Source of the DNA: Planctomycetota bacterium
GTDB taxonomy: Bacteria > Planctomycetota > Phycisphaerae > WQYP01
Length of the DNA: 7,884 nucleotides
Assembly: GCA_021852225.1 (NCBI GenBank)
Contig: JAJZOA010000270.1
Location: forward strand, 1 to 7,884
Direction of reading: 5' to 3'
In this document: in pieces, positions 1 to 5,093 of the stretch
Layout of the letters: every line of letters begins with the position of its first letter
Position numbering within the stretch: the first letter of the stretch is position 1
Notes under the pieces: generated by a model
The model's input: the letters and a program-made list of their open reading frames with translations, nothing else
Database searches by the model: none
Told to the model about the DNA's origin: nothing
Position numbers and translations under genes: made by a program

Positions 1-99
1 CTTCGCTTTGGGCGCAAAGAACTCTTTCATGACCAGATTCGTGCCCAGCACCGCAATAAGCACAATGAGCATCAGTCGAAATAATTTTTTTAAGTCCAT
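1..99 (-). CDS. N-terminus of a membrane-anchored protein (partial; YidC-like possible)
   Basis: The ATG at 99 opens a frame that runs off the window edge after 33 codons without a stop. The visible protein starts MDLKKLFR, followed by one hydrophobic segment (about residues 9-24), then a charged FFAPKAK stretch. This is a positive-inside N-terminal anchor with the bulk presumably outside the membrane. A good Shine-Dalgarno (AGGA, about 7 nt before the ATG) lies in the 12-nt gap after the preceding small gene, so it is probably the third cistron of the minus-strand operon. The layout of one N-terminal TM followed by an 'FFxPK' stretch recalls YidC/Oxa1 insertases, but 33 residues cannot prove it; any membrane-anchored periplasmic protein is possible. 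Codons 3-6 contain a run of seven A on the coding strand. Confidence 0.6.
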   Translation of the reverse strand, partial: MDLKKLFRLMLIVLIAVLGTNLVMKEFFAPKAK

Positions 100-111
100 G
101 ATTTTCCTGTT

Positions 112-279
112 TTAAGCGGGCTGGCGGCTGGCGCAAACCTCATCTGGAATATTTTTCTGGAACCACACGGGCATCTGCGGCAGCTGGGTGGAAACCGATT
201 TTCCGCCAGCCCAACACCCCGCTGGCCGTCCGCCGAACAAGGTCCGCATCAGAAATTCGTCGTTGTAATCGGGCTTCAT
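112..279 (-). CDS. Small protein of 55 aa, unknown function
   Basis: The ATG at 279 gives 55 residues and ends with TAA at 112-114. I do not recognise the family. The protein begins MKPDYNDEFLMRTLFGG, has a Gly/Ala/Cys/Trp-rich middle (GCWAGGK near residues 21-27) and a polar C-terminus, with no membrane segment or signal peptide. Support is contextual. It starts 18 nt after the metallophosphoesterase stop, in the same frame, and ends 12 nt before the next gene, whose Shine-Dalgarno lies just past this stop. Only a weak GGTG lies upstream of its own ATG, so translation may be coupled to the upstream gene. Because it shares the upstream frame, stop read-through would append it with a six-residue linker. 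It could also be a decayed C-terminal tail, but the tight packing favours a real small cistron. Confidence 0.5.
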   Translation of the reverse strand: MKPDYNDEFLMRTLFGGRPAGCWAGGKSVSTQLPQMPVWFQKNIPDEVCASRQPA

Positions 280-297
280 CAGTGTGACACCGAATTG

Positions 298-1209
298 TTA
301 CGTTCCCTCCAGCAGGCGCTGCCCGAGAAAATTATCCAATGCGTCGATAGACCGTACTTTATCCACTGTTGTATTGATATCGTAAGCGACCCGCAGAAAT
401 TCCACGCGATCAGAATGCAGAATCGCAAAACTGGCGCGCGGATCGTGGTCGCGCGGCTGACCCACCGACCCGACATTGATGATCGCCTTTTCATCGCTTA
501 TGCGATATTCATTGTTTAAGTCTTCCGGCGAATAGAAGTCCGGCTGCTGCACAAAAACGCCCGGCACGTGCGTATGGCCGACAAAGCAAAGGTGCGTAAT
601 ACGGTCAAAAATGCTTTGAATTTTGACCGTGGCCGAATAAATATCGTCAGGGAAAATGTATTCATTTATCGGGCGCCGCGGCGAACCGTGCACCGCAAGG
701 AATCGCTTGTGGTTCATGCGCGTCTGCATATTTCCGAGATAACGCCAACGACGGTTGCGACGGGCACGGTCGGCGTCGGCTTCAAACTGGCCGCGGGTCC
801 AATACGCGGCGTTTTCCGCCGCCGTATTGAAATTGAATGGCTCGTAAAAAATGGCGAAATCATGGTTGCCCATAATGGTGAATTCACAATTTTCAATGAC
901 GGCATCCAGGCATTCCAGTGGATTGGGGCCATAGCCGATCACATCCCCCAGGCAGCAGATGTGTTCAATATTCCTGGACCGAATTTCCGCCATGACCGCC
1001 TGCAGCGCTTCGTAATTGGCGTGAATATCGGAAATAATTGCCAAGGGCACGTCCTGGGGATTTGATTCCTCCGACTGCGATTCCCGGGCAACGGGGTCCG
1101 TCGGCTCGGCCGCAGCCACAGTTGCCGCCTGATGGGCGTTGCGCACACTGGACAAAGGAACAATACCGTCCGCGTCGTCGTGTGGTGTGGGGTTATGCGT
1201 ATCTGCCAT
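298..1209 (-). CDS. Calcineurin-like metallophosphoesterase (YfcE/MJ0936-type)
   Basis: A 303-aa cytoplasmic phosphoesterase carrying the full set of metal-binding motifs of the Metallophos_2 group: SDIHAN (D61, H63), GDVIGYG (D89), GNHD (N115, H116), HGSP (H174), GHTH (H212, H214) and NVGSVGQPRD near 245-254. These residues normally hold two divalent metals and hydrolyse phosphomonoesters or diesters; the substrate cannot be told from sequence. Residues 1-53 are a polar, low-complexity extension before the core. The ATG at 1209 has a GGA six nt upstream. A GTG at 1050 would start right at the core (VPLAIISD) and give a 250-aa protein of more usual family length, so the start is not certain. 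It is the first gene of a minus-strand operon and diverges from murJ. A long open frame on the opposite strand is an antisense shadow. Confidence 0.93.
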   Translation of the reverse strand: MADTHNPTPHDDADGIVPLSSVRNAHQAATVAAAEPTDPVARESQSEESNPQDVPLAIISDIHANYEALQAVMAEIRSRNIEHICCLGDVIGYGPNPLECLDAVIENCEFTIMGNHDFAIFYEPFNFNTAAENAAYWTRGQFEADADRARRNRRWRYLGNMQTRMNHKRFLAVHGSPRRPINEYIFPDDIYSATVKIQSIFDRITHLCFVGHTHVPGVFVQQPDFYSPEDLNNEYRISDEKAIINVGSVGQPRDHDPRASFAILHSDRVEFLRVAYDINTTVDKVRSIDALDNFLGQRLLEGT

Positions 1210-1261
1210 GCTGATTCCAGTTAAATACCGGTTTAAAAATCGCCAAAATCCGCGACGGAGC

Positions 1262-1286
1262 GGGCCTGTAAATCCGGCCCAGGCCC
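1262..1286 (-). promoter_or_regulatory. Inverted repeat in the metallophosphoesterase leader
   Basis: GGGCCTG (1262-1268) and CAGGCCC (1280-1286) are perfect 7-bp arms around an 11-nt loop. They lie between the proposed minus-strand start point near 1300 and the ATG at 1209, so they would form a hairpin in the mRNA leader. On the plus strand the repeat is followed by CTCCCTTTTT and could act as a weak terminator for transcription arriving from the left, but no plus-strand gene feeds into it. Confidence 0.35.
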
Positions 1287-1306
1287 CTCCCTTTTTCCGT
1301 CAACGT

Positions 1307-1335
1307 ATGCTAGTTGCCGTCCATGAATGCGTCAA
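1307..1335 (-). promoter_or_regulatory. Candidate sigma70-type promoter for the metallophosphoesterase operon
   Basis: On the minus strand, TTGACG (1335-1330) is followed after exactly 17 nt by TAGCAT (1312-1307). The -35 box matches consensus at 5 of 6 positions and the -10 at 4 of 6. Transcription would start near 1300, leaving a leader of about 90 nt that contains the GGGCCTG/CAGGCCC hairpin. This is a pattern match only. Confidence 0.4.
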
Positions 1336-1552
1336 TCATGCCACAGGCCCCCACCAAACGGTGCAACAGACGGCAGCCCGCCTTGGCGGACAGTACCCTA
1401 CCGGCCAACGGCTGTGGCAAGCACAGTTGGAGAGCCTGCATTGACGACGATCGCCAAAGCCTGCATGCCCCCCGCCGGTAAGGCCGACCCGCAAACAGGC
1501 CAATCAATCCCCATTTGCGGGCGCCAGAAGGCGCTGGCACATTTGACCCGGT
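1336..1552. other. Intergenic stretch with several inverted repeats, no convincing gene
   Basis: The divergent spacer between the metallophosphoesterase and murJ is 423 bp, long for this compact region. Visible structure: a stem CCAA/TTGG plus CTGTG/CACAG with loop GCAAG (1405-1430, 3-nt bulge); a perfect 8-bp inverted repeat CCCGCAAA (1488-1495) / TTTGCGGG (1514-1521); an adjacent GCGCC-AGAA-GGCGC hairpin (1521-1534); and a 9-bp direct repeat AGCCTGCAT at 1433 and 1458. Short open frames occur on both strands, but none has a ribosome binding site or a recognisable protein. A structured RNA or a decayed gene are both possible. Confidence 0.35.
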
Positions 1553-1581
1553 TTGGCCTGCAGCCGGCCTGCAATTATGAT
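1553..1581 (+). promoter_or_regulatory. Candidate sigma70-type promoter for murJ
   Basis: TTGGCC (1553-1558), a 17-nt spacer and TATGAT (1576-1581; 5 of 6 to consensus) place a transcription start near 1588 and a leader of about 45 nt before the ATG at 1633. The -35 box matches at only 4 of 6. The nearby TTGACC at 1543 matches better but is 27 nt from the -10 box, too far. Confidence 0.4.
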
Positions 1582-1632
1582 TCCCATTAACGAATTGGAT
1601 TTCCCCTGATTTGGGTTAAGGATATCCGGCCC

Positions 1633-3354
1633 ATGGCGGACCAGCAGATTGAAAATATGCCCGAGAATCCAGCACCCACGCCTCCCCGGCAGGGTACCGA
1701 ACGGTTCGTGCGCCATGCCAATCTAATGTCCAAGTTGACATTTTTGTCACGGTTGTCGGGCCTGGCCCGCGACAAAGCCTGCAGCTATTTCCTGGGCGTC
1801 GGAACCACCTGGTCCGCGTTCTGGATAGGTTTTCAGTTTCCCAATCTGTTCCGCCGAATTTTTGGCGAAGGCGCGCTGACCGCCATATTTTTACCCGTTT
1901 ACACGCGGGTACGTGCCGAATCCGGCCCCGATGCGGCCAATGCGCTGGCCAGTCGGGTGCTGGCGATTCTTTCGCTGGTGCTGCTTGTGCTTGTCGTCGC
2001 TGGTGAGGCCGTGGCCATCCCCATCGCCCTGTCCCATGCAGTGCTGGCAAACAATCGCCTGGCGGCGGCTATGGTGGCCATTATGCTCCCCTATTGCATT
2101 GCGATCTGCCTGGTGGCGTTGCTTAGCGCGATGGCAGCGGCCCATGAACGATTCGCCGCACAGTCACTGATGCCAATTGTTGCCAACGGTGCCATGATTC
2201 TGGCGGCGGCAATTCCGGTCGCAATCTGGACGCGCCATTATCCGCTGGACCGCCGAATTGTATGGGTTGCTGGGGCGGTTCTGGCGTCCGGCATCGTGCA
2301 ATTGGCGATTATGCTGTTGAATGTGCGGCGCGCGGGCGTGCATCTGAACGGCATGCGAAATGCCACACATGCGGTCCACGCGGAAATTGTCGGCCCGGCG
2401 GTGCGGCTGATTACCCGCCGCATGATGCCGATGGTGCTGGGCCTTTCCGCAGTGCAACTAAACACTTTTCTGGATTCTCAGATAGCTTGGTGGTTTTCGC
2501 CAGATGGTCATGGTGGTGTGCCGCATTTTCATCTACTCGGTCATTTGATAGCAACTCCCATGCTGGCCGGAGCGCTGGGCAAGCTTTCAGTAGCGCAGCG
2601 CATTTATTTATTGCCGGTGGGCATTTTCGGCGTGGCCACGGCCACTGCGGTTTTTCCGCAGCTTTCGCGGGCCGCGGTGGCCAACGATATGCCGGAAATT
2701 AAACGCCTGACCCGCGCGGCCATCGCCAAAAGCCTTTTTTTAAGCCTGCCCGCGGCCGTCGGCATGATTATCATCTGCCATATGCTGATCTGCGCCATTT
2801 ACCTTGGCGGCCGTGTGAACGCGACCGATGTGGTCCGTGCCGTCTGGGCGGCACGCTGGTTTTGTGCCGGGATATGGGCCTTTGAACTTCAGATGATTCT
2901 GGTGCGGGTTTTTTACGCCCTGGACGACGCGATAACCCCCATGAAAATTGCCGCCGCCATGGTCGCGTTGAACGTGACCCTGAATCTTATTTTGATCTGG
3001 CCGCTGCAGGAAGGGGGAATTGCCGCAAGCACCAGCATATCGGCGGCGATTCAATGCCTCATTCTTTTACAGTTGCTGCGCCGGCGCGTCGGCCTGCTTG
3101 GACTAAAACAGTTGTCGAGCCATATTTTCAAAACGCTGGTGGTAACAGCCGCCATGGCCGCCGCGGCACTGCTCATGAATTTTGCCGTTGGCGGTATCAC
3201 CCTGCTTGGACCGGTTTACAGCCTGCCGGCGGTCGCCGTGCGGCTGCCGCTGGTGCTGCTGGCCGCAGTACTTGTGTTCGCCGTAACTGCCCGTATGCTG
3301 AATATGGAAGAACTGCGGCAGGCTCCTGTCATTGGCCGGTTTGCCCGGCGATGA
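1633..3354 (+). CDS. murJ: Lipid II flippase MurJ (MviN family)
   Basis: A 573-aa polytopic inner-membrane protein of the MOP superfamily that flips lipid II across the membrane for peptidoglycan synthesis. The N-terminal signature is clear: SRLSGLARD (R40 and R46, matching E. coli R18 and R24) and PNLFRRIFGEGAL (residues 70-82, covering the E. coli R52 region). The LPVGIFGVA segment with R323 (E. coli R270 equivalent) and ALDDAITPMK (429-438) are also family hallmarks. About fourteen hydrophobic segments are spread across the chain. Two oddities: the position of E. coli D39 is S61, and residues about 287-318 form a His/Gly-rich insertion (H293, H298, H300, H304) absent from the short E. coli loop. 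About 28 polar residues precede the conserved start. The ATG at 1633 is preceded by AAGGA at 1618-1622 (10-nt spacing). The divergent upstream gene is unrelated in function. Confidence 0.95.
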   Translation: MADQQIENMPENPAPTPPRQGTERFVRHANLMSKLTFLSRLSGLARDKACSYFLGVGTTWSAFWIGFQFPNLFRRIFGEGALTAIFLPVYTRVRAESGPDAANALASRVLAILSLVLLVLVVAGEAVAIPIALSHAVLANNRLAAAMVAIMLPYCIAICLVALLSAMAAAHERFAAQSLMPIVANGAMILAAAIPVAIWTRHYPLDRRIVWVAGAVLASGIVQLAIMLLNVRRAGVHLNGMRNATHAVHAEIVGPAVRLITRRMMPMVLGLSAVQLNTFLDSQIAWWFSPDGHGGVPHFHLLGHLIATPMLAGALGKLSVAQRIYLLPVGIFGVATATAVFPQLSRAAVANDMPEIKRLTRAAIAKSLFLSLPAAVGMIIICHMLICAIYLGGRVNATDVVRAVWAARWFCAGIWAFELQMILVRVFYALDDAITPMKIAAAMVALNVTLNLILIWPLQEGGIAASTSISAAIQCLILLQLLRRRVGLLGLKQLSSHIFKTLVVTAAMAAAALLMNFAVGGITLLGPVYSLPAVAVRLPLVLLAAVLVFAVTARMLNMEELRQAPVIGRFARR

Positions 3355-3429
3355 ACGCGCGTATGGAGTGGGCAAAATATCTTCGCCGGACAGACCGGAC
3401 CGCGTGTCATAGGAAAACGGGAAACAGAC

Positions 3430-4098
3430 ATGGTAGATGCCACAACCAATCCCTCTAACCGATCCGGTGCGACTTTTCCGCGTCCTGAACCGTTATGGGT
3501 GCCGGTAAGTGCGACACTTTTTGCATGTGGCATTTACATGCTGCTGCCGCCGAACCTCCTGCTGGGTGCCAAATGGCTGTTGCCGACTATTTTAATGCCG
3601 CTTCTGGTGTTATGGATCGTTTTATACTACCGCCAGTTGTACGGACCCACACATATCGTCGGTCATTTTGTAACCGGCGTCTTAACGGCGTTTGTGGCAT
3701 CCGCACTGGCGGTATTGGTGTATTCAATTCCCAAACATTCGCAATCCGCGGGCGTTATGCTGGCGTCGGCGGCGATACTCTGGGCGACGAATATCGTGGT
3801 TTTCGCGCTCTGGTACTGGCGGCTGGATGCCGGGGGTCCGCACGCGCGGTCCCTCCGCGGCAGTCATGATGAAGGCTGCTTTCTGTTTCCGCAAATGCTG
3901 CTACCCACCGCCAAAAGACAGGCCTGGTCGCCGCGGTTTTTAGATTATTTATTTCTGGCGTTCAACACCAGCACGGCATTTTCACCCACCGACACCGCCA
4001 TACTTTCGCGCTGGGCAAAAGTACTGATTATGCTCCAATCAATGATTTCATTGGGACTTGTGGCGCTGGTGGCCAGTCGGGCGATTAACATCATCTAA
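3430..4098 (+). CDS. Small polytopic membrane protein, pore-helix-like C-terminus
   Basis: A 222-aa protein with about five hydrophobic segments (near residues 22-40, 48-68, 80-99, 109-130 and 196-219). A conserved-looking amphipathic stretch before the last one reads DYLFLAFNTSTAFSPTDT (172-189). This segment plus RWAKVLIMLQS resembles a conserved family of uncharacterised membrane proteins whose C-terminal half is arranged like the pore loop and last helix of ion channels. No TVGYG-type selectivity filter is present, so channel function is only a guess. It lies 75 bp after murJ on the same strand and may share its transcript. The ATG at 3430 has only weak purine-rich upstream sequence (GGGAAA). 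Its TAA stop abuts and overlaps the end of an IS remnant, so its last residues may have been changed by that event. Confidence 0.8.
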   Translation: MVDATTNPSNRSGATFPRPEPLWVPVSATLFACGIYMLLPPNLLLGAKWLLPTILMPLLVLWIVLYYRQLYGPTHIVGHFVTGVLTAFVASALAVLVYSIPKHSQSAGVMLASAAILWATNIVVFALWYWRLDAGGPHARSLRGSHDEGCFLFPQMLLPTAKRQAWSPRFLDYLFLAFNTSTAFSPTDTAILSRWAKVLIMLQSMISLGLVALVASRAINII

Positions 4099-4397
4099 AA
4101 ACGCCGCGGCTTCAACACATTCTCCGCCGGCGGTGTCCCCAACGCCCGCTCCAACTGCGCTATACGCTTTTTGTACTCCTGTATCCGATCTTGTTCGCCT
4201 GGCTTTTCCACTCGTACCACCTTCGCCATCTAATGATTCCTTCCATATTTTTTTAACCAGGTCTGAATCGTCGTTCCGCCCGAAATCCCGTGGTGCAGTC
4301 GCGCCTCCGTAATCGACCCGGGTCTTCCCTGCTCAAACTCCTCCACCACACCCAGTTTGAAATACTCACTAAACCGCTTTATTACCCGTCCACGCAT
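4095..4397 (-). pseudogene. IS3-family transposase orfA remnant with internal amber stop
   Basis: The minus-strand frame from the ATG at 4397 gives 55 residues beginning MRGRVIKRFSEYFKLGVVEE. This is the helix-turn-helix domain of IS3-type OrfA, ending TIQTWLKKYGRNH. A TAG at 4230-4232 interrupts it, and the same frame resumes as MAKVVRVEKPGEQDRI with the usual coiled-coil-like region (KKRIAQLERAL) for 44 residues, then stops at 4095-4097. Family members commonly read YGRNHL before this second part, so a TTG-to-TAG change explains the stop. A frameshift near codon 94 is also possible, since another frame reads EAAAFLD where relatives have an EAFLE-like stretch. The C-terminus and orfB are gone, so it cannot make a working transposase. 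Plus-strand open frames over this region are shadows. Confidence 0.82.
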
Positions 4398-4454
4398 ACC
4401 ATAATTCCTGATATTTCCATTGCCAACAGTGACAACCTATATCAGGACGTGACA
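4095..4454 (-). mobile_element. Truncated, decayed IS3-family insertion sequence
   Basis: Read on the minus strand, the element appears to begin at 4454 with TGTCACGTCC, in the TG... form typical of IS3 termini. The hexamer TGTCAC recurs 20 bp further in, as often seen in transposase-binding ends. A leader of 57 nt with an AGGA ribosome site leads to orfA at 4397. The element stops inside orfA at about 4095, directly against the stop codon of the membrane protein gene. No orfB and no second terminal repeat are present, and no target duplication can be read because one end is missing. The orfA homology is seen in sequence; the exact outer boundary is inferred. Confidence 0.65.
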
Positions 4455-4470
4455 GCGCCGCTGGCTTTCG

Positions 4471-4499
4471 CTGGCCTGTATTCCCCATTTCCCTATAAT
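4471..4499 (+). promoter_or_regulatory. Candidate promoter with consensus -10 for the flavin reductase gene
   Basis: A perfect TATAAT stands at 4494-4499, about 45 bp before the GTG start. The -35 region at 17-nt spacing (CTGGCC, 4471-4476) matches only 3 of 6 positions, so recognition would lean on the -10 box or an activator. It lies just outside the inferred IS terminus at 4454. Transcription would begin near 4506 and could read through the following two genes. Confidence 0.5.
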
Positions 4500-4543
4500 A
4501 AGGATTGGAAGCCTGTTGCGGCGGAACTGTTTTGGAGTATTCA

Positions 4544-5047
4544 GTGATTATTGACAGCACCGTTGAACCTATTTTGCCGCTTTTCCGAGCGGTTGGTAAA
4601 ATTCCCAGTGGTATTTTTATTCTCACCACCGGCCACGGACCCGACGCCTCGGCCATGCTGGTTTCATTCGTTCAGCAGCTCAGCCGCGAGCCGATCTGTA
4701 TTGGGGTCGCCATTCACCGCGATCGCGAAATTGCGAATGTTATTCAACACACAGGTGGATTCGCGTTAAACGTCTGTCATGCCGGGGATAAAAGCCTGAT
4801 GCGAAAATATGCCCGACAGCGCCTGACCGGTGATTCCGCGTTTGAAGGTGTTAAAACGCGCCGACTGGACAACGGCGGAATGATTTTGACCGAAGCCTGC
4901 GCCTGGATATGGTGCGACATGCACCAGCGTGTGAATTTCAAAACCGACCATGAGCTGATAATCGGCACCGCCATACAGGGCGGCCTGTGTGATGACGACA
5001 ACGCCCGCCCCGTGGTGCATATTCGTCATGATGGTTCCAATTATTAA
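4544..5047 (+). CDS. Flavin reductase-like domain protein (FMN-binding split barrel)
   Basis: A 167-aa single-domain protein of the flavin reductase-like group (PF01613 type), which binds FMN and passes electrons from NAD(P)H to free or bound flavin. Recognisable stretches are GKIPSGIFILTTG (18-30), SAMLVSFVQQLSREP (36-50) with VAIHRDREIANVI following, GGFALNVCHAG (71-81), and a TDHELIIG motif (134-141) in the place of the usual GDH. It looks closest to the reductase domain found at the C-terminus of diflavin flavoproteins. I chose the GTG at 4544 because GGAG lies 6 nt upstream. A TTG at 4505 in the same frame would add 13 residues unlike the family. It is the first gene of a likely three-gene unit, 46 nt ahead of the AhbA/AhbB-like gene. 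The electron acceptor is unknown. Confidence 0.85.
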   Translation: MIIDSTVEPILPLFRAVGKIPSGIFILTTGHGPDASAMLVSFVQQLSREPICIGVAIHRDREIANVIQHTGGFALNVCHAGDKSLMRKYARQRLTGDSAFEGVKTRRLDNGGMILTEACAWIWCDMHQRVNFKTDHELIIGTAIQGGLCDDDNARPVVHIRHDGSNY

Positions 5048-5055
5048 GGTAGAAT

Positions 5056-5083
5056 GGCGGCAATCGCGCCGCCGGTATTTTTT
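5056..5083 (+). terminator. Terminator- or attenuator-like hairpin between two genes
   Basis: GGCGGC (5056-5061) and GCCGCC (5068-5073) form a perfect 6-bp GC stem with a 6-nt loop, followed after GGTA by six T (5078-5083). It starts 8 nt past the flavin reductase stop and ends 10 nt before the next ATG. It would terminate some or all transcripts after the first gene. The 4-nt gap before the T-run weakens the match, so partial attenuation is more likely than a full stop. Confidence 0.5.
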
Positions 5084-5093
5084 GGGTGCTTCC

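Noticed and set aside
568..1065. 165-codon plus-strand open frame
   Set aside because: It lies wholly antisense to the metallophosphoesterase, whose motifs are unmistakable, and it has no recognisable domain.
1262..1295. Plus-strand intrinsic terminator (stem followed by TTTTT)
   Set aside because: No plus-strand gene lies upstream to terminate, and the T-run is 5 nt from the stem; it fits better as a leader hairpin on the minus strand.
1307..1444. Plus-strand frame MLVAVHECVN... and overlapping minus-strand frames in the divergent spacer
   Set aside because: No ribosome binding site, no recognisable family, and frames are similarly open on both strands, as expected in GC-rich DNA.
4505..4543. 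TTG start for the flavin reductase gene
   Set aside because: The GTG at 4544 has GGAG at 6-nt spacing, and the extra residues contain no family-like sequence.
4058..4547. Two plus-strand frames of about 84-85 codons
   Set aside because: They are opposite-strand shadows of the IS3 orfA relic and overlap the end of the membrane gene and the flavin reductase promoter.
4989..5093. Upstream ATG for the AhbAB-like gene adding 35 residues
   Set aside because: It would overlap the flavin reductase coding region, runs through the hairpin/T-run, and encodes residues unlike the family; the ATG at 5094 has a nearby GGGTG.
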